DNA of 64,000 nucleotides from Campylorhamphus procurvoides (Eukaryota > Chordata > Aves > Passeriformes > Dendrocolaptidae). The position numbers and the translations under genes were made by a program. Location: NCBI GenBank assembly GCA_013396655.1, contig WBMV01006632.1, positions 1,137,250-1,201,249 of the forward strand, written 5' to 3'. A model generated the notes under the pieces. That model saw only the letters and a program-made list of their open reading frames with translations, was not told the DNA's origin and did not search any database. Shown in pieces: positions 49,998 through 61,466 of the stretch; the stretch's first letter is position 1, and every line of letters starts with the position of its first letter.

Positions 49998-51801
49998 CTG
50001 TGGCACTGACTAAAGATGGACATAAACACGAAGTTGATGAAGGGTAGTTCGGGTGCAGTGCTTAACCTCAGGCCCAGCACTAGAGAAATGTCTAACCAGG
50101 TATAGGAGGCAAGACTTAAAACTGGCACATAACTTCAACGGCCAAGTTAATGAACAGTAAAAACACTGGTTATTATATGAAGGTGGAAGATATAATTAAT
50201 GTTCCAGCGGCACAGAACAATTCTAGTACTTGAGAAAATCCCTCTGTGATTTTAAGGCATGGTGACAAATGTACTAATACCTTTCTTGTCCAGAAAGTTA
50301 ATCTGGGGTGTTGCTTGTGCAGCGTCCAAAACCTGTCTCCTTGGCACTGAAAAGCTTCTGATTTAGACTTACCGGAGTTCCCCACGTTTATAGTTTAGGG
50401 GGTTGATCATTCTGAAGGCAGAGAATTTGTGCAGAGCTAATAGCCCTCTAAAATGCTCCAGTAAATTTCTTCAGGTCCCCAATACTGACCCAGGCAAGAT
50501 GGTGGGTAAATTTATGAACAGTTCAGGAGACCACTGAGGTGGTAACCTATTTCTCACTCAGTTAAACCAGTTACTCAGATTAACCCAGCAATGAAAATAT
50601 AACACTAGCTTTTCTAGCATTTTCCAGCTATAAAAAGGATCAGATAACTCTTTTTTAACCACCCAGGAAAACTCTGAGAAGACCAGCAATATAATTTCTC
50701 AATCACATGCGTTTAATTTACTTACCCTTTCTGTAAATTCAGGCAGAACAAAAAAATTATTCTGCCTGCTTAGAAGATTGAACATTACTCATAAAGGACT
50801 TTGTCATCTAGTGGTTCAAAAGTGTTTTACAAAAAAATTTATTGCACATAGTAAAAGATGATGCACTGGTTACACAACTGGGATATTAGGGAAATTACGT
50901 TTTGGTTAACAAGCTTGCTTGAGCATATTTCCAAATTGCTGAAATAGACATAAAATTACATTCCATAAAAAGGTATATTCTCTACTCTTTTGTAAATTCC
51001 AAGTGTAAATCAACAAGAGTAACTAGAGAGAAGCAATAAAAACTCCCTCCAAGTGAAGTGGACATATTTAACCTCTGGACCAAAATCCCTTTCAGCTGAC
51101 TTTGGAAGGAGAATCAGGGTCTGCTACCCTGCTTGCACAATGCTGTACCTCACTTCAGTCTGCAGCCAGTGAGAAATTAGGCCAAGCACAGAATGAAGTG
51201 GAAGTACTGCGCGAGTTGTCCATTGCTTTATGGACAAGCATATGCTCATATATGATGAAGAAGAAAATCAATTATCAAAGACTAATCAACTGTAACCTTG
51301 AAATAAAACAGGGAATAAAGTTTTTTAATTGACAAAGTGTATATGATGTATTTTAAGACAGTCACACAGTGCGAACTCTTAAAGGTAATTATATATGCCC
51401 ATCTGTTTATAGGAAACTTAAAACTTCAGTGTCTCCTGAGCATGAACAGTCACTTGGGAGTAGTATACCTTACAGGAATCAACCCTCAGTAGTACTTTAC
51501 AAGACAAAAAATGAACTTCAGTTACAGATACCCAACTGGAATATTAGCTGATTATCAGTTTTTATTCTTAGGCAATAGCGGCATTTCACTGCAGAGAAAA
51601 TTTTCCATAAAAATTAAATCCAGCTAAACAAGCTTTCTGATTTTCAGTGTTTTTCTGCATCTTTCTAGGTTTATATGACTCCTCTTACCAGCTCAGCATT
51701 ACTCCAGCAATTACCTCAGCACAGGGCACTTCTTTTACTAAAGGGAAATGAGGAAGGCAGGAAAGAATCAAAGTGAGGTGTTTTTGCAAAAGCTGTTGTT
51801 C

Positions 51802-52466
51802 GCCATTGTACTGGTTTAGAGGTAAACCAGCAGGAGAAATGGGCCCACCACAAGAGAGATTTTAAGTCAGAGTTACAATTTATTTAAAGATATTACCATA
51901 AATTCACTGACACAAAGAGACAAACTACTTCCACCTCACCAGAACCCAACAGTATAACCCAGTGTCCTGGGGCACAAACCCAAAGGGGTTTGTTAGCCCT
52001 GGTGCTGAGACCCACCTGGTTCCACCAAGTCCTAAGCAAAAAGAAGTGAAGAACCTGTTGGTGCAGCTGATGGCTGTGGTCTGGTCAGGAGTGATGGTTG
52101 TAGTCCGGTCGAGAGTGGTGGTTCCCTCCTGTCGAGGTCCTGCTGCTCCTCTGGATCTGATGAGGCGTGCGCAAGTCCTTTTGAGCCTCGTTTATGTACC
52201 CTCAGGGAGCACTCAGTCCCTCCCCCAGGGCGGGGACTCACACAATGGGTGATTAACTCTATGAGTCATGGGGTATTGGTGAGCCGTTGATGGCCCATTA
52301 GCACCCACACCCCCTCAGGCCGGGTGTGGAGGTGCTAACGACTTCCTGGGCAGAAACTGCGAATGGTCCATTGTTCTTGGGGAATGAATAGAGGGTGTAG
52401 AATACACAGCTTTAATCACCCCCACATAGTGATAACTGGTCCCTCCTGCTAAACTAGGACAGCCAT
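51802..52466 (-). mobile_element. Solo LTR with perfect 5-bp target-site duplication, - strand
   Basis: The LTR spans 51807-52461 (655 bases) and is flanked by GCCAT at 51802-51806 and 52462-52466. Its ends are TGTACTGGTTTAG and CTAAACTAGGACA, an imperfect terminal inverted repeat. Read on the - strand it has a TATA-like TACATAAA (+ 52191-52198) followed by AATAAA (+ 51879-51884), the order expected of an LTR. A 5-bp duplication fits ERVL-type insertions. A near-palindrome lies at 52298-52338. No viral genes are next to it, so this is a recombined solitary LTR. Confidence 0.93.
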
Positions 52467-54538
52467 TCAGCTACTTCACCTTATTCCCTTCAGGCTCATT
52501 CTGTTCAATGTTTTGTACTTTTGTAGAGGAGGAAAGGGGTAGCCAGGGCTATTTTTAGAAGCACTGATTCACAGTCTTTTATGCTTCCCTATTCACATCA
52601 GGCTGAGTGCTGGTTATTAGTAGAGTACAGTATCTGGCATACACTACAACAATAGACTTACAGCATCACCTGAAATTACCTTAGGAATCTGCCAAAACAA
52701 AAAGACCCACACATTTAGTTAGAATGTTGTGCTTTCTTTTTAATGAATTAGACTCATAATTCAGAGTTTATTTTAAGCAAGTATTTGGTACATTCTTTTT
52801 TTCCAGATAATGGATATTATAATTTATATCTGAAGGGGCTCTCATAATCACTTGCATGAAGAAGGAGACTATAGAAGTTAGCTTTGTCAATAACCTCAAC
52901 AGTGTGAAAACAGCAGAAGGAGAGACAGAAAGAAGCACTGAAGCAGAAGTTATTTCCTAGTCTGCAGTATTGATTAATATTTTTATTCATTTCTGTTCTC
53001 AGCCAATTGAGTAGAATACATTTTATTTTTATATAGCTTCTTATGGTACAAATCTCTTTCTCTGAATTTCACGTACACTTAATTTATAACTTCCAGACCA
53101 GGATCTTTCACATTTGTCTTGTGCTGGGGAGCTCCATTAATTTCTATGGAACTATTTCCAATTTCAAAGGAAAGAATATACCCTCCCTTCATTCCCTCTC
53201 CATTAGAGCAGAAAGTGAGCTGGAGCTCTGCTCCTTCTTATGCTCTGCAGGGAAATGCCTTCTAATTCTGTCTGACATAGCGAGGTAGGTATGAGATACC
53301 AGCAGAAGTGCAAGGTGTTGCTTGCTTTAGTAAAAGTACATTTCTCTTTGCCAGGGAAAGCAGGAACATTACATTTAGAACACTTCACCCCACTTACCAA
53401 AGCAGAGGAATCTGGCTTTATCTCCATTACATCCCTCGTACACAAGAGAATCAATAGTTTGAAGCTGAAATTTCTCATTTAGTACCCGTCACCCATCAAA
53501 GGCAATACAAGCACTAATTCCATTATCAGATTTAAGGAAAGCCACCAGCTCTGGCAATTGTCTTCAAGTGGCTGGCTCGTAGATCTTGATTGCATCTAAA
53601 TGCTGCAATCTGGCACAAGGATTGCTCTTAGTCACTATATTGGAATGAAACATGTTCAACTCCCAGTCACTTTGGATCCCACCATTTTTCAGTAAAACCA
53701 ATATGACTTAAAATTCTTATATGGAGAGATGAACACTATTCATGGAGAGTGACATGTTCTACATCTGTATTTCAGTTAAGAAATGCCACAGCATACCTAG
53801 ACAGATTAGAGAAAAATCAGAGGACAGCAATTCAACTTCTTCTTATGCATTCATTGTGCACCCAGGTATAAACACATTGGGAAATGCTGAATTACAGTCA
53901 CAGAAAATCTGTCCAAAACCACACTTGAGCATTGCTCAAGAGTTGAAAACAGGAGGGAGCTCGGACAGGGAGCAACTCAATGTGGGTCTGATTAGAGTAT
54001 ACCTCTAGGTATTTGACAAATCTTCATATTCCAACTGAAATTAATAAAGACAGATGTTTTCTAAGTAGATTCAATTACGGCATTTTTACTTGGCTGTCAG
54101 AAAGCTTTCCAGTAAGATATTACACTTACCCCAGAGTCTGGATAAAGGAAGTAAATACTCATAATGAACTACCTGGAGGTAATTTGGGCAAACCCACTCA
54201 CTTACTTGGTTTTTGCAGCAGTCAGAACCCCCTGCTTTTAGCTTTATACACCCACACAGAGCCTAACTGATTTCAGCTAGGCACTGCAGGGAGCAGAGAT
54301 GCACCCATTATGCCAACACTAGACTGTTAACTCCAGATTTATTAACACGAACCTTCTGGATATATTCTACTCTCTTCAGATCTCAGCAACTCACTAATTT
54401 GTATCTGTCTGAGGAAAACAAACAAATAAACATAAAGCCAAAGCAAGGAAATATAAAGATTATATCTTCTGTTAGAAGTCACATTTCCATGTTTGTTGTA
54501 ACTACTATCAGAATATTTTTAAACAAATATGTTTTATT
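52467..54538. other. Intergenic sequence, no gene recognised
   Basis: This is AT-rich unique-looking sequence. Overlapping small frames on both strands at about 53203-53482 show no domain I know. Confidence 0.55.
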
Positions 54539-54875
54539 GCTCTCTATAACTACCTGTAAGGAGGCTGTAGTGAGGTGGGGTTCAGCCTCTTCTCCCAAAT
54601 AACAAGTGGTAGAATGAGAGGGAATGGCCTTGAGTTGTGCCAAGGGAGGTTTAGAACTGCCTATTAGGAGAAATATCTTCATTCAAGGAGTGGTCAATCA
54701 TTGGAACAGTCTGTACAGGAAAGTGTTGGTGTCACCATCCCTGGAGGTATTGAAATGTGTAGATACAGCATCTGGCTACATGACTTAGTAGTGGACTTGG
54801 AGTGCTGGATTAATGGTTGGACTCAATAATCTTAAAGGTCTTTTCCAACCTAAATAATTCTATAATTCTATTATA
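54539..54875 (+). mobile_element. CR1 LINE 3' part, + strand
   Basis: The sequence reads CTCTCTATAACTACCTGTAA, GAGAGGGAATGGCCTTGAGT and CACCATCCCTGGAGGTATTG, and ends AAGGTCTTTTCCAACCTAAA with ATTCTATAATTCTA. It is 5'-truncated and moderately diverged. Confidence 0.93.
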
Positions 54876-57800
54876 AATTCCAACATTCTTTCCTAAAGAA
54901 GAGATAATGGCTGAGATAAAAAATCAGTTCTCTCTGGCTTGTCAGACTTCACAAGCTTAAAGAAAGATTCACTGTTCTGTCTATGTTCCTGGTTTCCCTG
55001 CTCCCCACATCTGTAACAGCACAGGACTCATTTTGTCACTGCAATTACCGTAGGTGGTGATTAGCCAGAGATTAGTTCCTCAAAAGACATTACACTGAGC
55101 GAACACAGTTCCAAATTTAACTTTTATTTAAAGCATTTCTTACTGCAGAATGGAGTGTATTATTAGTTACCAGTAAATGTTGGATTGGTTATCAATACAA
55201 TGCTGAGCACTGCAGTGAGCTGAAGGGCCAGACTGTCATGCAATTAGGAGGATAAATGAGCAAAATTACATCCTCGGTTTCAGTGTGGTGTCCTTTTGCC
55301 TGTGTTTATACAGTCTTACTCTACATCATTTCTCTGTATTTATTATCCAAAAGAAACCCCTACAGAAGCTGGCCAGTGAGTGCAAATACCCAGCCAAACA
55401 TGCATTTTAGAATTTGTGTAGACAAATTTGGCTTTTGTCAAGAAAATGCTTGGTAAACAATGTGTAGTAAATATTAAAAAAAGCTTTATCAAAACTGTTG
55501 ATTTCATCAGTATCCATATCATCAAGTTTTAATATCCCATGAGAAATATTTTCCATTAAGTTCAGCTTTAGGTTTGTAGAACAGAAACTTTTCTGGAATA
55601 ATTTCACCAAAATTTTAAGGGGTTTTCTGCCTACGCCCTTAACACAGAGCACTATTTTTTCTCTGAAAGCCTATCATATCAGATAGTATCTGATACAGAC
55701 ACTGACATTTTCTGACCTTTTCAGTGACTGGTTCCCTTGTAAGAGATGCCCACACAGAGTGTATCAAAGCAAACATTAAAATACAGACAATCCCAATATA
55801 TTATTTCCAGGCTTCCAGTTCACATCTCATTTTCTCTGTTCCTGCCTATTCATTTGTAAATTCTTTGTTTCTCGTACATTGCAGTGTTCATTGCTGTCAC
55901 TTACGAAATTGATAAAGGTGGAAAAAGTTTTTGTGTGCACTGACTGTGCAGAATACCCTCTCTCTAGAGGACACATTGGCTCTCCAGCCTTGCTGTATGT
56001 ATCAAGATATTTGATATATTTATCCTCAATGCCCTTGCATTTTATAACTCTCCCTACTTTCTAGATGGAAATTTGAGGTATAGAAATAGTAGAGGTTAGA
56101 TCTGCCAAAGGAACTCAATATCAAACTGTTTCAGTAGCTCTATGATGGTGTAAACCTGATGAGAATTTAGAATTTCAATTCATGCATTACCTAACTCTAG
56201 AACACATAAAGCCCCTGAATAATTTTATACTGTGAAGGTTGCTAGATGCTTAACCAAGTTTTCCTGAGGATGCCCCAAACCATCCAAGACTTTCCAGTGT
56301 CAAGTCACTCAGATCCTGACACAAAATGGGATTCAGAAACTGAATGTTTCTCCAAGGTTTTTGTGTGGTTGGGTTCCACAAAGTGTTCCTAGATAAACCT
56401 AACCAGAAAGTGCTCAGGACACAAGACAGTGATGGGAGTTTTGTTCACTGAGCCACACCAGATCCAAAGCTGTAGGAGAGCCAATACGAAAGCCACTGTA
56501 GCAACTGATTAACATCTCCACATGTCAAGCAAATGATGGGACGTTGAGATTTGCCATAGGATAAGAGCAATGATGCATTATCAAAAGGCTTGGTACATCC
56601 AGAGCAGAAAATATGTTTTACCTACTAAGGAAGATCCCAGGTAAAATCTAGATGCTATAGATTTTACCAGTTTCAAGGCAAAATATTGACCTTTAGTCTA
56701 GTTAATTTAGCACCATCAGGTGTAGCAGTATAGTTGAGTATTTCAGAGTTCAAGGATTAGCATAACATTACCTGGAATTATGATAAACTATCTGGGGAAT
56801 ACAAAACCAATTCTCATAGGCTTGTATAACTACAGCATGTTTTCCTATGGATTATAAATTTACCCCCAAGACATTTTCACAATAGCACAAGTACTCTGTG
56901 ATTCAGAAAATGTCATGTCTCTCATATATTCTTTTCCTTGTACTTTCATGAATGTGAAAATACTTAACAGTGATCTTTAGAGTATCATGAGTGACATCTG
57001 TTCCTCAAATGTTTCAGTCCTCTGCAGGTTCAAACAGATACATGTGCAATGATTCTATTTCCATTGTATACTTACAGTTTGCTTTTAAACGCTGCAATTA
57101 GAGAGTCAGCTTTCCTTTTGAAGTGAAGCTTAGTGTCAGAGGAATACTCTTTGTCTCTGTGCAGGTGTCGCATCCAATAAAGGAAACATTCTCCTTATTT
57201 AGGAACACTGGTCTGATGTGTATTCAGAGGAAGAAAAGTAACGGGAAAAAAATCTTAATCTAATGAATGTGCTTGCAGTTTTCAGTGAGAGAAGCACTCT
57301 CTCATGGGTTTTTTTCAGGCATATATGAAATTATATACTTGATGAAAAAAATTTGAATCAACACTCAAACTTTTTGCCTCCACTTTTAGAGTTAGAAATT
57401 ACTTTTTATCTCACTACCATCCCTTTGGTCTCAAATTTCCATTCTTAAGGGGTTGCAGTTTTAACTTTAGCCATCAAAAAAACAAATGTTCGCATCTTGT
57501 TAGAATTTGCCAAATACAGACTTTGTCCTGTTAACATTAAAGGAGCATGGGATACCTTTTGAACTCTTTTTCTGTTGCACCCTTCTCTGTGAGTCAGAAG
57601 AATGGAAGAGGGCTGTTGATTATCATTCCAAAGGGATACTGTGGGCCTCTTGTCAAACTCTGTTTCACAACGCAGGTGACTTTCCATTTCCGATCAGGAA
57701 CTTACTTTAATGGGCTTTTTAAAAATTTTTCACTGGGTATGTTCCATACAAAAGCGAAACGATAGATCATTTCCTGAAGGATAAATTAATATTGAAGAGT

Positions 57801-60800
57801 GGGATGCCATCATGATTTTTAATTCCCACATTCTCAGAAACCTTATTGTTTTTCCCTTTACACTAATGCACTCTTTGCCTCTAACCTTAATTTAAATTGA
57901 TTTTCTTTCAAATTTTATTTTCTCTGGATATGATTTACCATGCCTTTCATTAGGGGGCAGCAAAGAAAGACCCAGAAGATTAAATTAGTTTTTGTTTCTA
58001 TTTTTATAACTCAGTATTAGAACCTGAACTAGTCACTAGATGTCATTCTAACACACCAAATAATTTCTTTGAAATTAGGCAGTGTTCTACCATAAATGCG
58101 ATCTATTCATCTCTTGAATTTCCATTTAAAGTTAAATGCTTACTACACTGCAAACTCTATTCATTACAGCTGCAGCTAATTCACTGTTCCAAAATTCTGA
58201 CCACAAAAAAAATGCATAAAATTGTTGGAGCTAAATGATCAATATCATCACTAATTCCTACATTGCACTGAGTTATCTGCTGATTATCATTAAATAATCA
58301 GCCACAATCGAGATAAAAAAAATTTCAAAGACTTAATAAATTCTTGTATGTTCGAACATTGCCTGAAAATTCATAATGAAAATGTATTATTCATTTTTAT
58401 GTTGTTATATCAGCTATCACAGGAAAGTGAAATATTATGCAACTCTGGTGACCATTTTGCTATTTGGGTGAGTAATCACAGGAAACAACCCTCTTAGACA
58501 TTTTTTCTTTTTTTTTTTTGTGAAAACTGAAATTCAAACTCTTTTGAAGTTATGTATGTGAGAGAAAATAAACATTCTTATGTGGTGCCATCATTCTGCA
58601 GTAGAGGACGACTGGCCACTGTTATGAGGATAGTAGCAGGAAATTCTGGAGTTCTAATCACTGCTTCCTTTTGTTCTTTTATCCCTCTGCCTGTTAGTAT
58701 TTTGATGTGAATGTGATGGCCTAAAATATGCACTCTACTGCAGTAGATCAGCTTATATGCAGATTCAAGATTCAACAGAAGACAGGGACAAGGTAAGACC
58801 ATCATTATAATCTTTTGCCTTAACTTTCTTATGTTCTTGCTCTTCCTTTCAATTTCATTCACTTCCCTTTGAAGTCCCTGTGGTATAAGATGGCCATTTT
58901 CCAGCTAGATCTATTCAATATTGCAGTCACTAAATTCCCAGAGTTTTCCTCCTGTTGAAACATTGCCTTAAGCTCTGGTATGTGTCTGGATACTCTGATT
59001 TACAGATCAGTAGTTGGTTATTCAGTACTCTTTACTGAAGATTAACCCCTACTCCCCTATTCAGAAAAAGAAAATGTGTGAATCCTGAGCCCTTGATGAC
59101 CAAAATCAGTTACTGTAAGTTAACTAACTAATGAAAGAAGTTTCCGTAAACCCAGCTGGTTTTGACAGTCACCTAGGCAGGGCTCCTAGAAGCTTTTCGG
59201 TAGAGAAACGAGGAGTAGCACAGGGAAACAAAGAGCAGCTGAGGGTAGTAAAGGCTCCATCTGATATGGATCAAGAAGGGAACAGCCGCCTACAGAAAGT
59301 GTGGAGTGGAAAAAAAGACTTTTCTCTAAAACTTTAATACAAAAAAAATGTTGTGTATTATAAGCAATTCAACTTCCTTCAGAGGACTCAAGTTGCTACA
59401 TGCCCCAAAATTGAGCTGAACTAAGCACAGTGAGAAATTCACACACTGAGAGCTTGCTTTGCTGTGTGTATTTTGTTCCTGGCCAATCTTATGACAGATT
59501 AAATCTTTCTTCTGTTAATCCATGGGCTACTGTAGCAGAAAAGAGTGGCAAAAATTATAAACTATGGGTAGAGTCTCATGAAAAATGGTGCCTATGCTAA
59601 TTTTAAGGTGTTATATTGCATATTGTTCCACAAGTGAGCAAAATTTCTACCGACTAATGACCAAAGCAATTAAAAAGAATGCCTAATAAAAACAATGAAG
59701 TTTATACTAGTTAATATGGAATCCCTGAAACACTAAAATGTAGGTAGATCTGTATATATACATGCAACCACGTATTCATAAAACTGCAAACCTACAGTAT
59801 GACATCTGATGATTTACAGCTACCAAGAAGGTCCATTAAATTAGTTTGCTGCAGGACACTGTCTACACTAAAAGTTTCTCATAATTTTCTTTAATGAGGG
59901 ACATGGCACCAAAATAAAAGCTTTGCATTTCTATCCAGATCCTAATTTGTGCAACCGGACCTTTCCCATGAGAATTATATTGTTGACGGTATTGTTGACA
60001 AAACAAAAAGGAGGGGAAAGGGAAAATATTGCTGCAGTAAGGGAAGTTGAACTCCTACCCTAATCATATGTTATGTGGGAACTAAAAACTTATAGTTTAA
60101 TAATTATTTTTGCAACAGAAATTACAATAAATTGACAGTAGATATGGTGTAAGTGTTGCAGTTCCTAAAACAGTGTGACAGTAATGTATGATCCTGCTGC
60201 ACCTCTGGAAGATGCATTCTGAATTTTTCCTTCTTGATGTAGGACTCAGCCTTTGTGAAAGAGGAATCTCCATACCTTCTGAAAAAATCCTTTGAGCAGG
60301 TCAGAGGGGAAGTGTCTTAAAACCCACATTATAATTTTTGTTGCATAAGCCAGAAAACAGACCAGCCAGGAATAGGTCATGCCCAGTTCTGCATGAAATT
60401 ATCTTAATTGAACCACTGAAATAATTCAGGATTGCAAACTAGAAGAGTTATGGAAATAAGATTGCATTACATAAGAATGCTTCTCATGCTGTTTGCAAAG
60501 AGGACAGAAGAACACAATGTCTGAATGCAAGAACTGTAAAGAAGTTAAATAAGTCCTTCAGATACAGTAAAATGTTTTTGCCTCCCAGCCTTTCAGTGAG
60601 GCAATGCAGAGCCCTTATCCTAACCTGAATGGCTCATGCGAATGCATCATACTTAACTGGCTTAAATTACTTTCTTAAGTCATAGCTTCTCTTTGATGCA
60701 CCATGCATAATCTTGCTGAAAAAATGCCTGGGACTAAATTATCCTCCTAGCAGCAGTTATCAGGGGCTAAACAGGAATCAAAGAGATTAATTGCATATTT

Positions 60801-60863
60801 TTGCCATGAAAGATATTAGAATTGTTGCATAGTTTTACATTTTTGTCACCCTTTGTCAATTTA
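54876..60863. other. Intergenic sequence, no gene recognised
   Basis: This AT-rich DNA has scattered small open frames and no domain, repeat family or RNA gene that I recognise. Confidence 0.55.
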
Positions 60864-61466
60864 ATGTTAGCAACAAAATTATTATACCCTGGACACTTCA
60901 ATCAGCAATTTATAGAACATATCTCAGAAATGCCACATGTTGAATTTACAAGCCCATCACTGTGGAGAAAATCATTATTTCAAGAAATAACCATGACAGA
61001 TTGGCAGAAAAAAAATGCTTCACTCTTTTGTGGAAGAGGAACTCTCTGTCAGTGTAATTCAGGGCTTTATCTAACAATTGTAGCAGCCTACAAAATGTAT
61101 TTTTCTTTCCACCTACACGTAGTTAAAACTGAGGCCATAAATGAAATTCTGACATACACATGTCCAAATTTCTCTGGTTTGAGCCATTTTTACATCTCTG
61201 TTACAGAGATCCTTGTGGTTTACCATAGCAACACAGTTGTGTTGGGAAGATGCAGTATTTTCAGGAGAAAAAGGTTTTTCACCCGTTTAGCTCTTGTACC
61301 TCTCAAAGACCTACAAGCAGCTAAGCCCTGCTATAAGCACTGTGTAATTAATGTGCAAGGGCTATTTTACTGGCCAGCTGATGTAAGTCTGGAGTTCGGT
61401 CCAACACCACCCAGACTGAGTGCTGTAGACAGAAGTGGTATTTCTCTCCACTCCTGGCACACATAG
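60864..61466 (+). CDS. Unidentified 200-codon ORF, doubtful
   Basis: The frame is open from an ATG at 60864 to the TAG stop at 61464-61466 (200 residues); upstream it continues open to a TTG at 60822. I do not recognise the product. It has scattered Cys and no clear signal peptide, membrane helix, repeat or catalytic motif. Composition is mixed rather than low-complexity. The GC content is like that of its flanks, and it is not next to a recognised promoter. It is long for a chance frame in such AT-rich DNA, but one chance frame of this size in a large genome is not surprising. It could also be part of a lineage-specific non-coding RNA. Confidence that it encodes a protein is low. Confidence 0.12.
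   Translation: MLATKLLYPGHFNQQFIEHISEMPHVEFTSPSLWRKSLFQEITMTDWQKKNASLFCGRGTLCQCNSGLYLTIVAAYKMYFSFHLHVVKTEAINEILTYTCPNFSGLSHFYISVTEILVVYHSNTVVLGRCSIFRRKRFFTRLALVPLKDLQAAKPCYKHCVINVQGLFYWPADVSLEFGPTPPRLSAVDRSGISLHSWHT

Larger units (their letters stand above)
44346..51801. other. Intergenic sequence, no gene recognised
   Basis: This AT-rich DNA contains a TA-rich microsatellite at 46079-46146. From about 49790 to 50480 the composition is less AT-rich and includes a 27-base tandem duplication. Short frames such as the one at 44963-45295 show no known domain. Confidence 0.55.

Noticed and set aside
37490..52466. Possible endogenous provirus with coding genes between the two LTRs
   Set aside because: The LTRs are of different types and opposite orientation, 14 kb apart, with no gag, pol or env sequence between them. 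They are independent solo LTRs.
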